DNA of 64,000 bases from Helianthus annuus (GCF_002127325.2 NC_035444.2:39917379-39981378), one strand, 5' to 3'; positions 32,380-45,292 are shown, counted from the stretch's first letter. Translations and numbers: made by a program. Notes: generated by a model from the sequence alone, not told the origin.

Positions 32380-33300
32380 ATGGTTGATGGTGTTGCTGGT
32401 CCATCTAATCCTCCTGAGACTTTGGTCAGTAAGCTAGATGCTAGTGACCCATTGTATTTGCATGCTTCTGATTCTAGTAATCTCACAATTGTGTCTGTAA
32501 AACTTAAAGGATCAGAAATTATAGTGTATGGGCTAACTCTATCATTCTTGCATTTCAAGTGAAAAATAAATCAGGTTTTATAGATAATATATGTGTTTTT
32601 TAACGATACTATATGTGTTAAGTCAGGATACAATGATGTTCTTCCTAGGCAGTGGGATAAATGTAACTCTGTGTATCATACTTGGATATTGAATTCTATT
32701 AGTGAGGAACTTTACATGGGACATGTCTTTTCTAAACTTGCTTATGAGGTTTGGGAAGAGTTAAAAGAGACATATGACAAAGTTGATGGTTCTGTTGTGT
32801 TTAATCCGTATCAGAAGATTAATTTATTTAATCAAAGTTGTTTAATTGTGCCTGAATATTGTATAAGTTAGACATAATATGGAAACAGTTGGATCAGATT
32901 TTACAATTGCCTCCTTGTACATGTTGACTTCAAAAGACTTTAATAACTTTAATCAAATAATTAAACTTATGTAGTTTTTGGTGAGTTTGGATAATGTTTA
33001 TCAGAATGTTAGGAATAACTTGTTCATTAAAGAAATTTTGCCTACCGTTAAAGAGGCATTTGCCATGGTTTCTAGGGAGGAATCCCATAGAAACTCTAGT
33101 AGTGATAAAAAAGGTCAAAGAGTTGGTTTTGCATCTAACATAAATTAAAATGAATTGAATAAAAGGAGTTACAAATCTTTAGATTGTACCAATTGTAATA
33201 AGACATGTCATTTTATAGATAAATGTTTTGAAATCATAGGCTATCCCTCTTGGATGAAACCAAGAGGAGACAGGGAAAAAAGCAATTTTAAACAACAGCT
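32380..33300 (+). pseudogene. Copia gag remnant
   Basis: The ATG at 32380 opens MVDGVAGPSNPPETL. It continues as the copia gag core DPLYLHASDSSNLTIVSVKL, then (after a stop and frame changes near 32560) WILNSISEELYMGHVFSKLA, EELKETYDKVDGS, LPTVKEAFAMVSREES and a CCHC knuckle CTNCNKTCHFIDKC near 33187. This protein packages element RNA in the family. Several stops and shifts make it non-functional. Confidence 0.8.
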
Positions 33301-33384
33301 GTGTTGTAAATTATACTAATGTTCCCACTTCTTTAACCTCGGAGCAAGTGTCTAGATTGTTGTAACGTTTCGTATCAATCTTTC

Positions 33385-33645
33385 TAGGTAATGCTCTGAT
33401 TTCCTGGAAAAGCAAGAAACTGTCTACTATTTCTAGATCCTCAGCTGAGGCTGAGTACAGATCCTTATGTGGTGTTGCATGTGAAATCGTGTGGTTGGTG
33501 AACTTGTTGGGTGAATTAGAAGTCAAAGTTGATTTGCCTGTAAGTATAATGTATGATAATACTGCTGCATTCCATGATCATACAAAACACTTTGAGTTGG
33601 ACTTATTTTTCTTGAGGGAAAAAATCTATAAATGTGGAGTAAACT
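33385..33645 (+). pseudogene. Copia RNase H fragment, left half
   Basis: GNALISWKSKK, STISRSSAEAEYRSL, IMYDNTAAFHDH and LDLFFLREKIYKCGV are the C-terminal RNase H region of copia pol. The frame is cut by the Pack-MULE; the right half resumes at 62033 (TTGVQSKEQVEDLFSKG, LSVQHDTLCEYLYMLDMFG). The upstream pol is missing by deletion. Confidence 0.85.
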
Positions 33646-33890
33646 GCCATTTTGGTCCCTGAGGTTTGGTCACTTTAGTCTAAAACTCAAACCTTTTGCA
33701 TCTGGGGCCTTGTGGTTTCAGTTTTATTGCCATTTTGGCCCAAAAGTGAAATGAGCTCAGATTTCTCAAAAAAAAAAACTTGGGTTTTTGTCCTTTTCCT
33801 CAGTTTAATGAAGGGCATTTTGGTCATTAAAAGTTTTATTATAACAAATTTTTATAATAAAATAAATTCTATCTCATTTTCTTCCCCAAA
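33637..33890 (+). repeat. Left terminal inverted repeat of the Pack-MULE
   Basis: The ~254-bp repeat matches the complement of 61591-61872 along its whole length (GAGCTCAGATTTCTC, poly-A tract, TTTTGTCCTTTTCCTCA, ATTCTATCTCAT, CTTCCCCAAA), with scattered substitutions and two length differences. Confidence 0.9.
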
Positions 33891-33930
33891 TTAGACCCTA
33901 ATCCAAAATGCCCTGGAAATTAATTCGACA

Positions 33931-34407
33931 ATGCGTAACCTAAACGTTGATAGGTTTAGAAATGTTCTGTGCTCGAATGCTCTGGAAGCTATGTCGATTT
34001 TTCGCTGCTTAAAATCTAACACACATATTCTCAACTGTAACGTCATGATGTTTTTACAGAAACTCGGTTACAACAACGCGATCTGTAAAACAAAGTGGCG
34101 GAGCTGTGGCGGACTCACCGCCGGTAACTATGAATTCATCGACGTCGTTCAGTCCTGTTCTGGCGTTCGTTACTTCATCGACGTCAACTTCGCTGGAGAG
34201 TTTCAGATCGCCAGACAAATGAATCAGTTTCGGCGGTTTTCATAAAACTTGCCGGTTGTTTTCATCGGAAAAAGTGCAGATCTGGAGGTGATTGTGAAAT
34301 TGATGAGTGATGAAATAAGGAGGTCGATGAAATGTAGGGGATTATTGCTTCCTCCGTGGAGGAAAAACCGGTTCATGCAGAATCAGTGGTTCGGGCCGTA
34401 TCAGTGA
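33931..34407 (+). pseudogene. Captured DUF506 (PDDEXK-like) gene fragment in the Pack-MULE
   Basis: A single frame from ATG 33931 to TGA 34405-34407 is interrupted only by TAA at 34243-34245. It encodes QKLGYNNAICKTKWR, GNYEFIDVVQ, VRYFIDVNFAGEFQIARQM and, after the stop, NLPVVFIGKSADLEVIVKLM, LLLPPWRKNRFMQ and QWFGPY. These follow the DUF506 order (GYDA.ICKSKW, YEYIDV, DIDFRSEFEIAR, VGK...L, PPWRK). That plant family has a restriction-endonuclease-like fold and unclear biochemical role. The fragment lies directly inside the left TIR and is read rightward. Absence of introns and the N-terminal part fits gene capture. Confidence 0.75.
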
Positions 34408-36471
34408 ACTATATTCCGGCGGCGAATATTGCTTCTTCTTTGACGGTTCTTGTCACACCCCTTTCTTAGGCGGAAGCACGAGGTGTGATCATGAAAGGTT
34501 CTCATTGCATACGAATGGTAAACATACTACATGCTCGTAAAAAATAACCTCAAATACCGATAACATTACATGACTGAAAACATAGTTTAAGTTGGAGTTT
34601 ACATCACATCATAAAACATTGTCTGAAAAGTCTACAACATTATTCAAAGACAAACATAAACAACATCCAGAGCAAGAGTATGACCGCGCGCACATCCACT
34701 TTAGTTACCTGAAATACATGTGAGTTTTTGGAAAAACGTCAACATAATGTTGGTGTGAGTTCATACAGTTTTTGTATTGAACGTTTGTATACTTTGTATG
34801 AAAACATGGTTTGTATCTTGTATAAATCAAGTATTTCTATAAGTATCAAGTTTGTTAATGCGTTGCAAGGCCATTAACATGTGACACGACATAGGAAGCA
34901 TCCAAACCATAGGCATTTTTCTAGTTGTCGATTCACGACTGAGACACAAAAGCACTACTTGGTACTAGTTTTCACCAAGAGTGTGGCTGCCCGAAAACCC
35001 ATTAGATCTAACCTTTTGTTCTGCGGTCTTAGTATGTACACTATTAATGGTGCTTATGGACCCCATTCGTGACACCATTTCAAGTATCATTCTCAAGTTC
35101 TTGTATCCATCATACCATAACACATGTGTTTTCCCCAAGTTTAAAAAGTATGTAAAAGTTTAAAAGTGGGGACATAACTCACTTTTCTGTAAACATTAGT
35201 AACATGTACTTCACCCCCGAAGTTATAAAACTGAAAACACTTAAAAGAAAAGGGGGAGCATGAACTCACAACTTTGCGTTCCTTACGTCGTAAACTTCAC
35301 CGGTTTTTGCTTATATAGCGTCGTGACCTATACGCGTTTTATTAACGTTAGTCACTAGACTTGTATCACACAAGTACAAGTCACCATCTTTTATGTATTT
35401 GTTCTTTGTGTGTTAAAAATAATTTATATTTTTAACTATGTATCTTACTTATATTATTTTCTCAAAAATAAATATAAGTATCTTGTATTTTTCACCCGAA
35501 TCATGTATTTGTCCAAAACTTTATTTCATGTTCATAACTTGTCTAAGTTACGTAATCTTTTAAGAAGTATATTTTCATAAATATATTCTCTTCTATTTGT
35601 ATATGCATGTTGTATGTGTATTTTTGTATTTCTACTCCTTGGGAGTACTTAATGTATTTTCAAGTCCTAATACACTATCACGTATAATACATACTACATA
35701 CACTTAGCACAAAATTTAGTGATCAATAAATATATATATTTTTCTCAAAAATAAACATACTTATTATCAATTTTTATCTTGAAGAAATAATCATTTCTTA
35801 ACTTGACGTTTACACAAAAATTAGGGAAACCTTGGTAAATATTTTTAGGTACATTTTTAGGGAATAAGTTTCACCGAAATTTTGACATGGTCTCCCCTAA
35901 AAATGGAGGTTTCCCATGTTTCCAAAACATGTGTTTATTTTCTTTTAAATCATCATCAACAACTCATTCGACACTTACCGAGTGTTAAAAGCAAGTAGAT
36001 TGCACTACATCATGAACTTGAAGTCTTGTAAAAACTTGTAGTAACTTACCACGTCATTTAGTAGGTTTAGTTACCCCTTTAAAGTGTGTTTATTCCTTTA
36101 AAAATCTTATCCTTGAAGGAACTAGCTGTTTACAACTTGTAATCACCTTTCACAAAAATATTTATTTATAACATCTTCTTGTTTCTCTAGTCTTCTTACA
36201 CTTGTTTTTCCACTAAAAATTAGTGTAAGTTTAAGTAAAAGCCATGATCTTTCAAAAATCAAATTTTGAACTTGGTTTGCTTGGAAAATCATTTGTAAAT
36301 CTTGGATCTATAAGCTTACTAGCTCACTTCGTTTATTACTTTTCAAGAAATCATTTTGTTTTCAAGTTCATGTCTATGTATGAGGATGATCTTCTTGTGT
36401 TAACACACAATCATCCTCTAACTTGTTAGATCATTTGTTTAATCATAATCTAGCAAGCTTCATGTAGTGAT

Positions 36472-36893
36472 TGTAGGATCGTTTTCAGACCCGCACGAGT
36501 CGTTCAGAGAAGTTTTAATCTATTTCAAAGGCGGAAACAGAGAAATAGACTTTGAAACAGCTTGCAAATCACTCTAAACAACTTTCTGATAGATATAACA
36601 CTGATTACAATCACTGGTCAAACCGGCAGCACCCCGGTATCCAAACCACAAACTGTTACATCTGATTTCGTTTGAAGGATATATAGTGATGTGATTCCGC
36701 TTGAAAGTGACAATGTGCATTTCAAGCGGAATTAGTAATGTTGATTTCGCTTGAAACAACACATGTTACTTTCAAGTGGAATTAGCTCAAACATCACATC
36801 CAAACCCTAATTTCCTCAAACTACGAGCCCTGATCTAACACTTATATTACAAGACTCGATACAAGACGAAGTCGACAGACGCATGCACCAACA
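36472..36893 (-). repeat. 3' LTR of the gag-only copia
   Basis: The 422-bp LTR has about a dozen visible differences from the copy at 43411-43834. It contains TTTCAAGCGGAATTAG and GATTTCGCTTGAAA, the two orientations of the motif that also fills the leader. Confidence 0.9.
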
Positions 36894-38906
36894 GACTCCC
36901 CCTCGAATGTTGACGAGTCTTAAAGTGTCGAGTCTTCGCATCTTCAGTCTTTATCAGCCTTCGGGCTTCTCTTTGAAGTATCTTACACTGTAAGTATCCT
37001 CAAATCTTCTCTCTTCTCTTTCTATCACCAACAGACTCTTAGCGAACAAATAATCTTCAATTCCAGAATCGCAATCTGATTCTATCTACTCTTGATTCAT
37101 TAAGATCATCAGCATCAGCATTCTCAAGATCAGAACCTGGCTCTTTGACATTCAGACTCCCCCTCTCAATTAGCTAGGATCGCAGTCTATCTTCCACAGA
37201 TTCAAAATCGTGCCCTGGCTCTCATGCTGCTCTGGATCAAAACCTGGCTTTCAATCTTTTATCCCAAGATCACCTAGCTCTTATCCTGCACAAATCTCTA
37301 CCTAAAAATAAATTTTCTGATGATCACTTGTAAACATAATTTCTTCATACACTCTCTTCCAAACCTGTTCATCAAGTTTAGCACTTGGAATTTTGAAAAT
37401 CAACTTTTCACCATCAGTTGTCGAAAATATTTTTGTATTTTTCAAAATTTATGCTAAAACACACTGAAAATCTTTTTGGATTTTTGAATTTAAAAGATGC
37501 AATAAAGAAATATTTACAGACAATATTTTTGTGAGTTTGTGTAAGAAGATCATATCAGTTACTGAGACAAATCATCAACACTGTTAAGCTTTAGACATTT
37601 TATGTTCTAAATGATTTACCTAGATAATCAGTAAAATTTTTACACAAAGTTCAACTGTTTCGAGATACGATATTAATGTCTTATGCACTTAAACTTATTC
37701 GCGTGTCCCATTACTTGAATATACTCCCGTATCCAGATCCCAATATTCAGTCTTACAGGTGAATATACCACAGATGATATCTGTAAGGGGTTAGATGCCA
37801 AACCGTGAGAGCTCAGGTCAGAACTTTCGTTCAGCAGAGAGATGGCGGCTCGACTTTTGGTGTGTCCCCTTTAGAGGATCTTTTCTTCAACAGCATATGA
37901 CTTAGCATTTTGCAATGTTTTATCATTTTTATGCTGAGGGCGGCGCTATATTTCAAGCAATTTGCAAAGTATTATACGGGGACTAGGCCATTGCTTCCGC
38001 AAAATCAGAAGTCTCGGGATAATACCCCAGATATCACTGAGTATAAAGACCTAGTATCTCAGAAAGAGGGACCTTTCAAACAAGATTTCAGGGGTTACCT
38101 ATATATCCAAGAAATGTTCCCCACAAAATAAGCAAGTTTGAGAAATTTAGGTTTATAAATTTACTAAATGAGTAAAAACCTACTAACACATCATCAGTGA
38201 AATCATTTATCACATTTAAACAATCCATATCTTTAGCGTGTTGTGATAGTCCACTGATGTATTATCATTTCCTCTTTTTCACAGCAAAACTCATTTTTGA
38301 ATTTTATCATGTTTTGGATTTTTCAAATTTTCTAATGTTTTTGGATTTTCTGAAAGATTTTTCAATTTTCTAATGTTTTTTGATTTTCCGAAATTTCTTA
38401 CTCCCCCTAAAATGCAAAAACATTTAAAGAAATTTGAAAACAAACTATACAGAAAGATGACAAACTGATGTATCAAGCTTCAAATCTCCATCCACTTGGC
38501 ATAAACAATTAGAACTCCCCCTTACAACAAACTATTTTCTTAATTTGATTTCAAAACACTTAAGTTTATTTCAATCAAAATGATTTTTCCGGAAAACAAG
38601 TTTTGTTAAAACCACTTGCAGGTTCGGGGATAATCATCACATTGTTCATCTTTAACCACTTGTAGAAAATCATGTACAACTTAATGTCCCTGATTTACCA
38701 CTTGTAAGAACAAACCTCTGTATCACATGTAGGAACAAAACATCTACACAAATTCATTTTACCAATAAAGATGCCGATTCCTGCTTCACACTTACCAACC
38801 TGGAAGCTCCGGCATAGTCCATCACCTGTAAAAATTTATCAATGTTGAAATTCATTCACAAAAAAAATCAACTTTAACTAGAATGATGCCGATTCCTGCT
38901 CCACAA
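36894..38906 (-). other. Non-coding 3' region of the gag-only copia
   Basis: About 2 kb without recognisable pol. An ATGCCRGAGCTYCCAR-type phrase occurs twice near 38800 and 38930 on the minus strand. The rest is T-rich. Confidence 0.5.
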
Positions 38907-41900
38907 TTACAAACTTGGGAGCTCTGGCATAGTTCGATGTCTAAGCGAAAAGAAATTCCACCCAAGTCTGACCAACCTTGGGTGATTTAACTCTGATTCA
39001 GTTGGGTTATAAGTTGCTTTCTTTGTAGCATAAAATTCTTTAACCCCTTGAACTTTACCCTCAATCATTTTCCCAAACATTTTCTTAACATTCCCATTGA
39101 ATGCTTTCTCAACATCAAATTCTTTCTTCACAGAATAGAATTGATTTGAGATTTCAACCTTACCAATTTTCTGTTTAAACTTTTTATCCTTCAATGATGG
39201 AAAATTATCATCATTCACTGAAGGCACTGATTTTTCTTCTTTCACATCAACTTGTGGCTCCACTGATTTTGTGGAATCAGATTCATCGCCGACTTTCTCA
39301 TCAAACTTCTTAACAACCCACATTTGGTTGTCTTTGGCTCTCTTTTTGTAAAAAAATTTCTTTGAACACTCACCAACTTCATAAGTTGAATTTTCAAAAA
39401 ATTTGAATTTCTCAGTTGGTGGTTCAACATCAATAACTTTTTCTTTAAGTTTTTCAGAGACTCCCTGTTTTGTCTTTGTAGATTGAGAACAGTTCCATGC
39501 AATGTGACCAACTTCATTGCATTTGTAACAGGTTCTAGTCTCCTTTCGATGAAAAACTCCAGTTTCTTTCCTCTCAGCAAGAAACTCCTGGTTTGATTGT
39601 TTCCAGAAAGGTTTCTTCTGTTCTTCCTCAGCACTTCCTCCTGAAACAAATTTTGTGTTTGTTTTAGAAATGTTCTCATTTTATAATTTTTAGGTGGAAC
39701 GAAACCTAATCCTTTCTTTTTGTAGTTACCATTATGGTTTGATTTCTTTTGAAAACCAGAACCAGAACTGTAACCCTTTTTCTTGTTTAATCGCTGTTGA
39801 ACTCTTGAAGTATATTTTTTAGGTTTTTCAGTAAGATTTAAATCTTTTATTTCAGAAATATTAATTTCTGTCATTTTAAAAACCTTTTTGATCATTTCAA
39901 ATCTAACACTTCTTATTGGAAACTCTTTGTCAGAATATAATTTGTCAGAATCATTCAAAGTATATGCTACTTCGAATGTTTCATCATTCAAATTTGATTT
40001 TGATAACAAAAACTCTTTACTGTAAGTCCGTTTAACCGATGTCTTTGGACTGTTGACTGACGAACTTGAACCTCCAGACTCAGACTTTGACTCAGACTCC
40101 TCATATGTATCCAACACCTGATCTACCACCTTTTTTATTAACTCAAACTCATGATTAGTGTCAGACGATGTGAAAATGACGTCAATGTTTTCTGGTAATT
40201 CATTTGTTATATCAGACTTCAGTTTTATATTGTCTGCCTTTTGAACTTGCTCCTCATTTGGTTTTCTGGGAGAATAACCTTCCCAGATCGGAGGCGGACA
40301 CTTGTTATAGCAAACACTCGGTTTCTTACCAGTATCCTTCTTCTTTGGCTTTTCATCCTGAAAATGCTTCGAAACCTGCAACAGTTGGATAAATTCGATC
40401 AATAAGATAATTAGAACTAGAATAACTCTGTAATAAGCGTCTGATTCTGTCATTCTCAATTTTCTCAGTCTCCAACTCTTGTTTCAACTTGGCACATTCC
40501 TCAATGTAATGATTAATTGCTTTTTGCTTAGTCATCATTGTAGCATTCATCATCGTCAAAGCATCTTCTCTTTCAGAATTTGTCTTTTGAAGACCAGTTA
40601 CTGTTCTATTCAATACATCGTAAGATTCCTTCACGTAATTGAGATTGAACAGTAGTTGTTCCTTCATCTTCTCAAACTCAGTCAACCTTTCGTCTTTTGC
40701 TGCACATTCCTTGCAAGGTTCTAGACACTTTGAGCAAGGCTTGATGACTTCCACACTCTTTTCTGCTTCAATGATTTTCTCAGTTTCAACAACTTTTTCA
40801 GCTCCAGTCATCTTCTCAGTTTCAACAATATCCTCACCAACAATTCGAACTTCTTCATTTTGAACAATACATTCAGACTTCATTTGTTTTTGTTCTTTTG
40901 CCACTTGTCTCTCCTTCAGCTTCTCCAAGCGATCTGCAAAATAAAATTGAAAGCTTTCAGGAGATAGATGAGTTTTTGCAACATTAATGTGTCTTTCTTC
41001 TTCATCATCACCACTGTCATCAGTTGGTGATTGATCAAACTAAATTGACTTGTCAGAACTATCATCTGAAGCACTAGAATCAGATGGTGTTTGATCAAAA
41101 ACAATTTCTCTTTCTGAACTTTCATCTAAACTTTGTGAGCTTTCATCTGATAAAACAAATTTTTCTTCTTGATCCTTCACACTAACACCAATCACTTTCA
41201 TCCACTCTGTAAACATATCTGGTTCTTTCACAATTTTAGTAATGAAAGCTTTAAACTCTCCTTTCTCATCCACAAACATATCCCAGCTGAATCCTTCAGG
41301 TAATCTTTCATCTTCTTGATTGATTAGGCATGCTTTGTTGTCGGATGAAATGTATTTGTTCCAGCTGAAATTCTCTTGATTCACTAAACATGCTCTCTTT
41401 GATGAATCCTCTGTTTCTTTTCTACCATGAGCCACTTGTGGTTCTTGTTGTTGTTGTTGACCAACTTGTTGATATATGGCTTTCCGGTAGTAATCATCTT
41501 TTCCAAACGGATTCTTTGTTTCACTTGCTTCTCGATTTTTTGCATTCCCTCTTGAAATGACCTTTCTCCCTGCATCGAAAACAAGTAACTTTAGATTTAT
41601 CAAAACCTAAAGTAGAAACATGTGCATCAAGAAAATCATTTCTTCCAGTAATCATCTTGAACTTTTAAGCTCTTCTCAGGACACTAGCTTGACACCATTT
41701 GATGTCCATTAGTTCCATTTCTTTAGCATCGATCTGATCCTAATCCTCTTTCGTCAGCATAGGATTTCCGATCTTCCCTGCAACCAAACCTTCATAGGAT
41801 TGTAGCACAGTTGCAAGTAAAGACATGTGATCTTTGGCAATTTCTTCAGAGAAGATTTGACCTTCTGGAAGATTCAGTGCAATATTGCACTGTATTACAC

Positions 41901-42837
41901 AACCACCACTCTTTGTACTTTGAGAATGGAAACTTGATGATGAACTCTTTGGATTGACACTTGGGTATGAAGAGAAACCACTACTGCTATTAGGACTTTG
42001 TTCAACATTTTCAGATGAGTTTTCAGCACTAAATGCAGTTTGTATTTTCGGACTTCTTTCAACCTCTTGAACACTGCCTTTATAATAGATTTTCACGTCT
42101 TGCTGACCACTCGGATTATTCATCCTTGCAATCTTTTGTTGTTCAAGATCTTGACCTTCAATCTTCTCAATAAACTGAGAAATCGTCAAACCATCATATA
42201 CTCCGGTGTTCTTTAGAATCATCAAGTAAGTACCCCACTCCTTTTGAGGTAAAGCGTCAGCTAACTTGTCAACCCATTCCTCTCGATCTTTGGTTATGCT
42301 TAACATTGACATGGATCGCACTAAATGGCAATATCTTTCAATTAGTTTCTTTGTATCTTCCCCGTGTAAACTGGTGAATAGATCAAAGTCTTTCTTGAGC
42401 AGTGCCTTTTTGCTTTTAATCATCTTCTCACTTCCCTCAAATTTGATTTTAAGAGCATCGCAAATTGATTTTGATGTCTTGTCATGTTGAAGTAACACAA
42501 AGATGTCTTCTTTAATGGCTTGCTGAAGTAGACTAATCATCATCTTTTCAGCTTTGTACATGTCACGTTCTTTGTCATTGAATTCAGAGATTTCTTTTTC
42601 AACTTGCATATCTGTACGTGGTAAAACATACTTCTTCAAAATACATTCCCAAGATCTCAAATGGTTTGCTTGAACCCAATTTACAAACCTATCTTTCCAT
42701 CCGTAATACTCCTCAATGCTCATTAACTTCAGGGGTTTTTGCATTGTTCCAGTCTTATTTTCCAAATTCATGTTTTGAGCAATGGAAGCTGGAGTAGTCG
42801 GAGATGTAACAAACGCGTTGTAAAATTCTTCACTCAT
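38907..42837 (-). pseudogene. Large gag of the non-autonomous copia
   Basis: Starts MSEEFYNAFVTSPTTPAS at 42837, followed by the copia gag core (MSIEEYYGWKDRFVNW, YCHLVRSMSMLSITKD, EWGTYLMILKNTGVYDG). A TAG at about 41740 ends the first block. After that come a CCHC knuckle (CFRCREKGHFKREC, about 41580-41540, one base out of frame with its neighbours), a Ser/Glu-rich stretch, a long coiled coil (about 40928-40440) and a second knuckle (CYKCNEVGHIAWNC, about 39540-39498). The tail ends near 38907. Several stops and single-base shifts are present. Gag would supply the particle; polymerase would have to come from elsewhere. Confidence 0.75.
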
Positions 42838-42879
42838 GATTCGGTAACACGTTTTTCAAAAACAACACTTTTCAAGCGG

Positions 42880-43210
42880 GATAACCTGAAATAACAACTT
42901 CAAGCAAAATTAAAATTTCAAGCGGAATAAGAAGTTCAAATGCAATCACTTGATTTCGTTTGAATTTCAAGCGGAATTACGTTTTTCGAGCGGAATCAAG
43001 TGATCATTCAAGCGAAATCACCAATTCAAGCGGAATCAGATGACTTTCAAGCGGAATCACTTGATTTCGCTTGAACTTTCAAGCGGAATAACAACTTTGA
43101 AATGGAATCAGACTAATTCAAGAGAAATCACTGATTTCGCTTGAAAATCTCAAGCGGAATAAAAACTTTGAAGCGAAATCAGAAAGTGTTCGTTCAAGCG
43201 GAATTACCTT
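42880..43210 (-). repeat. Bidirectional TTCAAGCGGAATCA repeats in the copia leader
   Basis: Between PBS and gag, more than a dozen copies of TTCAAGCGGAATCA/TTCAAGCGAAATCA alternate with the complement TGATTTCGCTTGAA at ~15-35-bp spacing. The same motif in both orientations is in the LTR. Confidence 0.85.
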
Positions 43211-43396
43211 TTTAGTCGATTTTTACCACTTTTAATCCGAATTTTGTTCTGAAACTCTCAAGGATTTGTTAAAATACAGTTTTACACAATATGTGAGAAA
43301 ATGAGCCGATTTTAACTGTGAAAAGTTGTTAATTTTGAAAAGAAGGTGTAGAAAACAGAAATTTTAAGCTGAATCGGTAAGAACTCCTCCTCCTAT

Positions 43397-43408
43397 GCTC
43401 TGATACCA
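43397..43408 (-). promoter_or_regulatory. PBS of the gag-only copia
   Basis: The minus strand reads TGGTATCAGAGC two bases inside the 5' LTR at 43411, fixing the element's orientation. Confidence 0.95.
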
Positions 43409-43410
43409 CT

Positions 43411-43834
43411 TGTAGGATCGTTTTCAGACCCAAACGAGTCGTTCAGAGGAGTTTTAATCTATTTCAAAGGCAGAAACAGAGAAATAGACTTTGAAACAGC
43501 TTGCAAATCACTCTAAACAACTTTCTGATAGATATAACATTGATTACAATCACTGGACAAACCGGCAGCACCTCGGTATCCAAACCACCAACTGTTACAT
43601 CTGATTTCGTTTGAAGGATATATATAGTGATGTGATTCCGCTTGAAAGTGACAATGTGCATTTCAAGCGGAATTAGTAATGTTGATTTCGCTTGAAACAA
43701 CACATGTTACTTTCAAGCGGAATTAGCTCAAACATCACATCCAAACCCTAATTTCCTCAAACTACGAGCCCTGATCTAACACTTATAATACAAGACTCGA
43801 TACAAGACGAAGTCGACAGATGCATGCACCAACA
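43411..43834 (-). repeat. 5' LTR of the gag-only copia
   Basis: The 424-bp partner of 36472-36893, with the same ends. Confidence 0.9.
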
Positions 43835-45190
43835 ATGATCAACATTAATATCTCTAGTAATCAACAAGCATTCATCATACATATACTAAACAACACCATT
43901 TCAACAAGATTTCATCATATGAAAGCTTTATGTTCATGTTTCATGTGTATGTCTTTTAATGTTCTAGTGACTCTCAACATAATATGTCTTTTAACCAAGC
44001 AAATATGGAAGTAAACAAGGATCAAGAGGGTCTTACTACTAGCTTCAAACTAGGGAAGAACAATGATGAAAATGGAGTGGATAAAAGCTTGTGATGGAGG
44101 TCCTTCAAGTTCCGTGAGTTCCAAGCTTCGTTAATCACCTTGTTACACCTTGGAATGGCCTTGGATTGTTTGAAGCTTGATCGAAAATGGTGATGGTGGG
44201 GAGGGGATGTTCGGCCGTGAGCTTTGAGGGAGGAGGAGAAGGAATTGAAGTGGTGAAGTGATGATGCTAATGGTTCTTATAATCAAGTTTTGAGTTTTAC
44301 CCAAAGGTTCTTATGTCCCCACAAGTACAAACCAATCTCATCAAATCCAAGAGAAGGATTATGGGAAGATTTAGTGAAGATTTAGGAAAATCTTGAGGTG
44401 GGGGCCACTTGGACCGATTACTAGCATAGGGGGGGGGGTTAAATGTAATTTGAAATGGTAAAAGTAGGTAATTATTGGGAAGTTAAAGGTAAAGTCTAGT
44501 GTTTTATGTGTATCTTGCATTATGTAGTATGTTAGGGTGTTCGGGAACCATAACTAGCTCAGAAAAATAAAAACAATGCTTCTAGCAATATTTTGGTGCT
44601 CCGGGCAATGTCCGGTTGTTCGGTTAGATACCGGTTCGTTAAAGTGCTAAGTTATACCGTATAGTGTCCTTTATGTAACTTTTTGTGACACTTTTAATTC
44701 CCGACACTTAGGAAAGCATACAAGACCATTTTGCCATATTTTTGCATGTTACTAGCATGTTAAAATGCTGATTTTTGCTGAAATGTATGAAATTCAGCAC
44801 TTAAAGTGTGTTTCGGGTGCTTTTTAATGCATATTCTAGCTTCCGGAACGTCTATATGTTAACCCTTGTATGTACTCTTGGGTTTTAATGTATTCTTGAC
44901 ATTGGACCTACACCTAGGCCCCAATTCTATTGTCTGACTGCTTTCTGCAGAATTGTTGACACAATGTGTTTTACCGGTGAGTTTACTAGTATTTCTGACG
45001 CAACGCTATCATTAATGCATAAAGCAATATCTTGTAGTATAAAACGTGCATGAATTCACTTGTATAGTATGTAATCAGACAATGTCGACATTTAAGCACA
45101 TAATTGCAGTTATCAAGTATTAATTAAATTGTACGGAAATTACCGGTTTTGTGCCGGTTGTCACAGTCTCCCCCCGTTAAAAGAATGAAT

Positions 45191-45287
45191 TCAGGCTGAT
45201 CTATCTCTCGCAGGAGTTTTCTTGAACAGATGGGGGTACTTTTCTTTAAACTGGTCTTCACGTTCCCACGTGTACTCGGGTCCGTGC
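45191..45287 (-). pseudogene. Chromovirus pol C-terminus, cut off by insertion
   Basis: The minus strand encodes KHGPEYTWEREDQFKEKYPH, then LFKKTPARDRSA and stop. This is the end of the chromodomain. Its upstream half (PVEVTDWKVNKTRRNNVKLV, KVRWNS) ends at 54147 on the other side of the nested LTR element. Confidence 0.85.
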
Positions 45288-45292
45288 TTAGA

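Larger units (their letters stand above)
36472..43834 (-). mobile_element. Gag-only, non-autonomous copia-type retrotransposon
   Basis: The LTRs are 36472-36893 (3') and 43411-43834 (5'), both TGTAGGATCG...ACCAACA. The 5-bp flanks GTGAT (36467-36471) and ATGAT (43835-43839) match with one mismatch. The minus-strand PBS lies at 43397-43408, a GA-rich polypurine tract abuts 36894, and there is one long gag region (42837 down to 38907). Between 38906 and 36894 no protease, integrase or RT is visible, so it depends on another element. It sits in the chromovirus 3' LTR; the uninterrupted site is seen at about 60210. Confidence 0.9.
34451..45165 (-). repeat. 3' LTR of the chromovirus, split by a copia insertion
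   Basis: Minus-strand start TGTGACAACCGGCACAA (45165) and end GGGGTGTGACA (34451). Without the nested element (36472-43839) the LTR is about 3.35 kb and aligns with 58227-61539 throughout. One clear length difference is ~30 bp present at about 59580-59612 and missing at about 35880. Confidence 0.85.

Noticed and set aside
34881..35163. Short ORFs in the chromovirus LTR (also at 58585)
   Set aside because: Short, inside LTR DNA and without recognisable domains.
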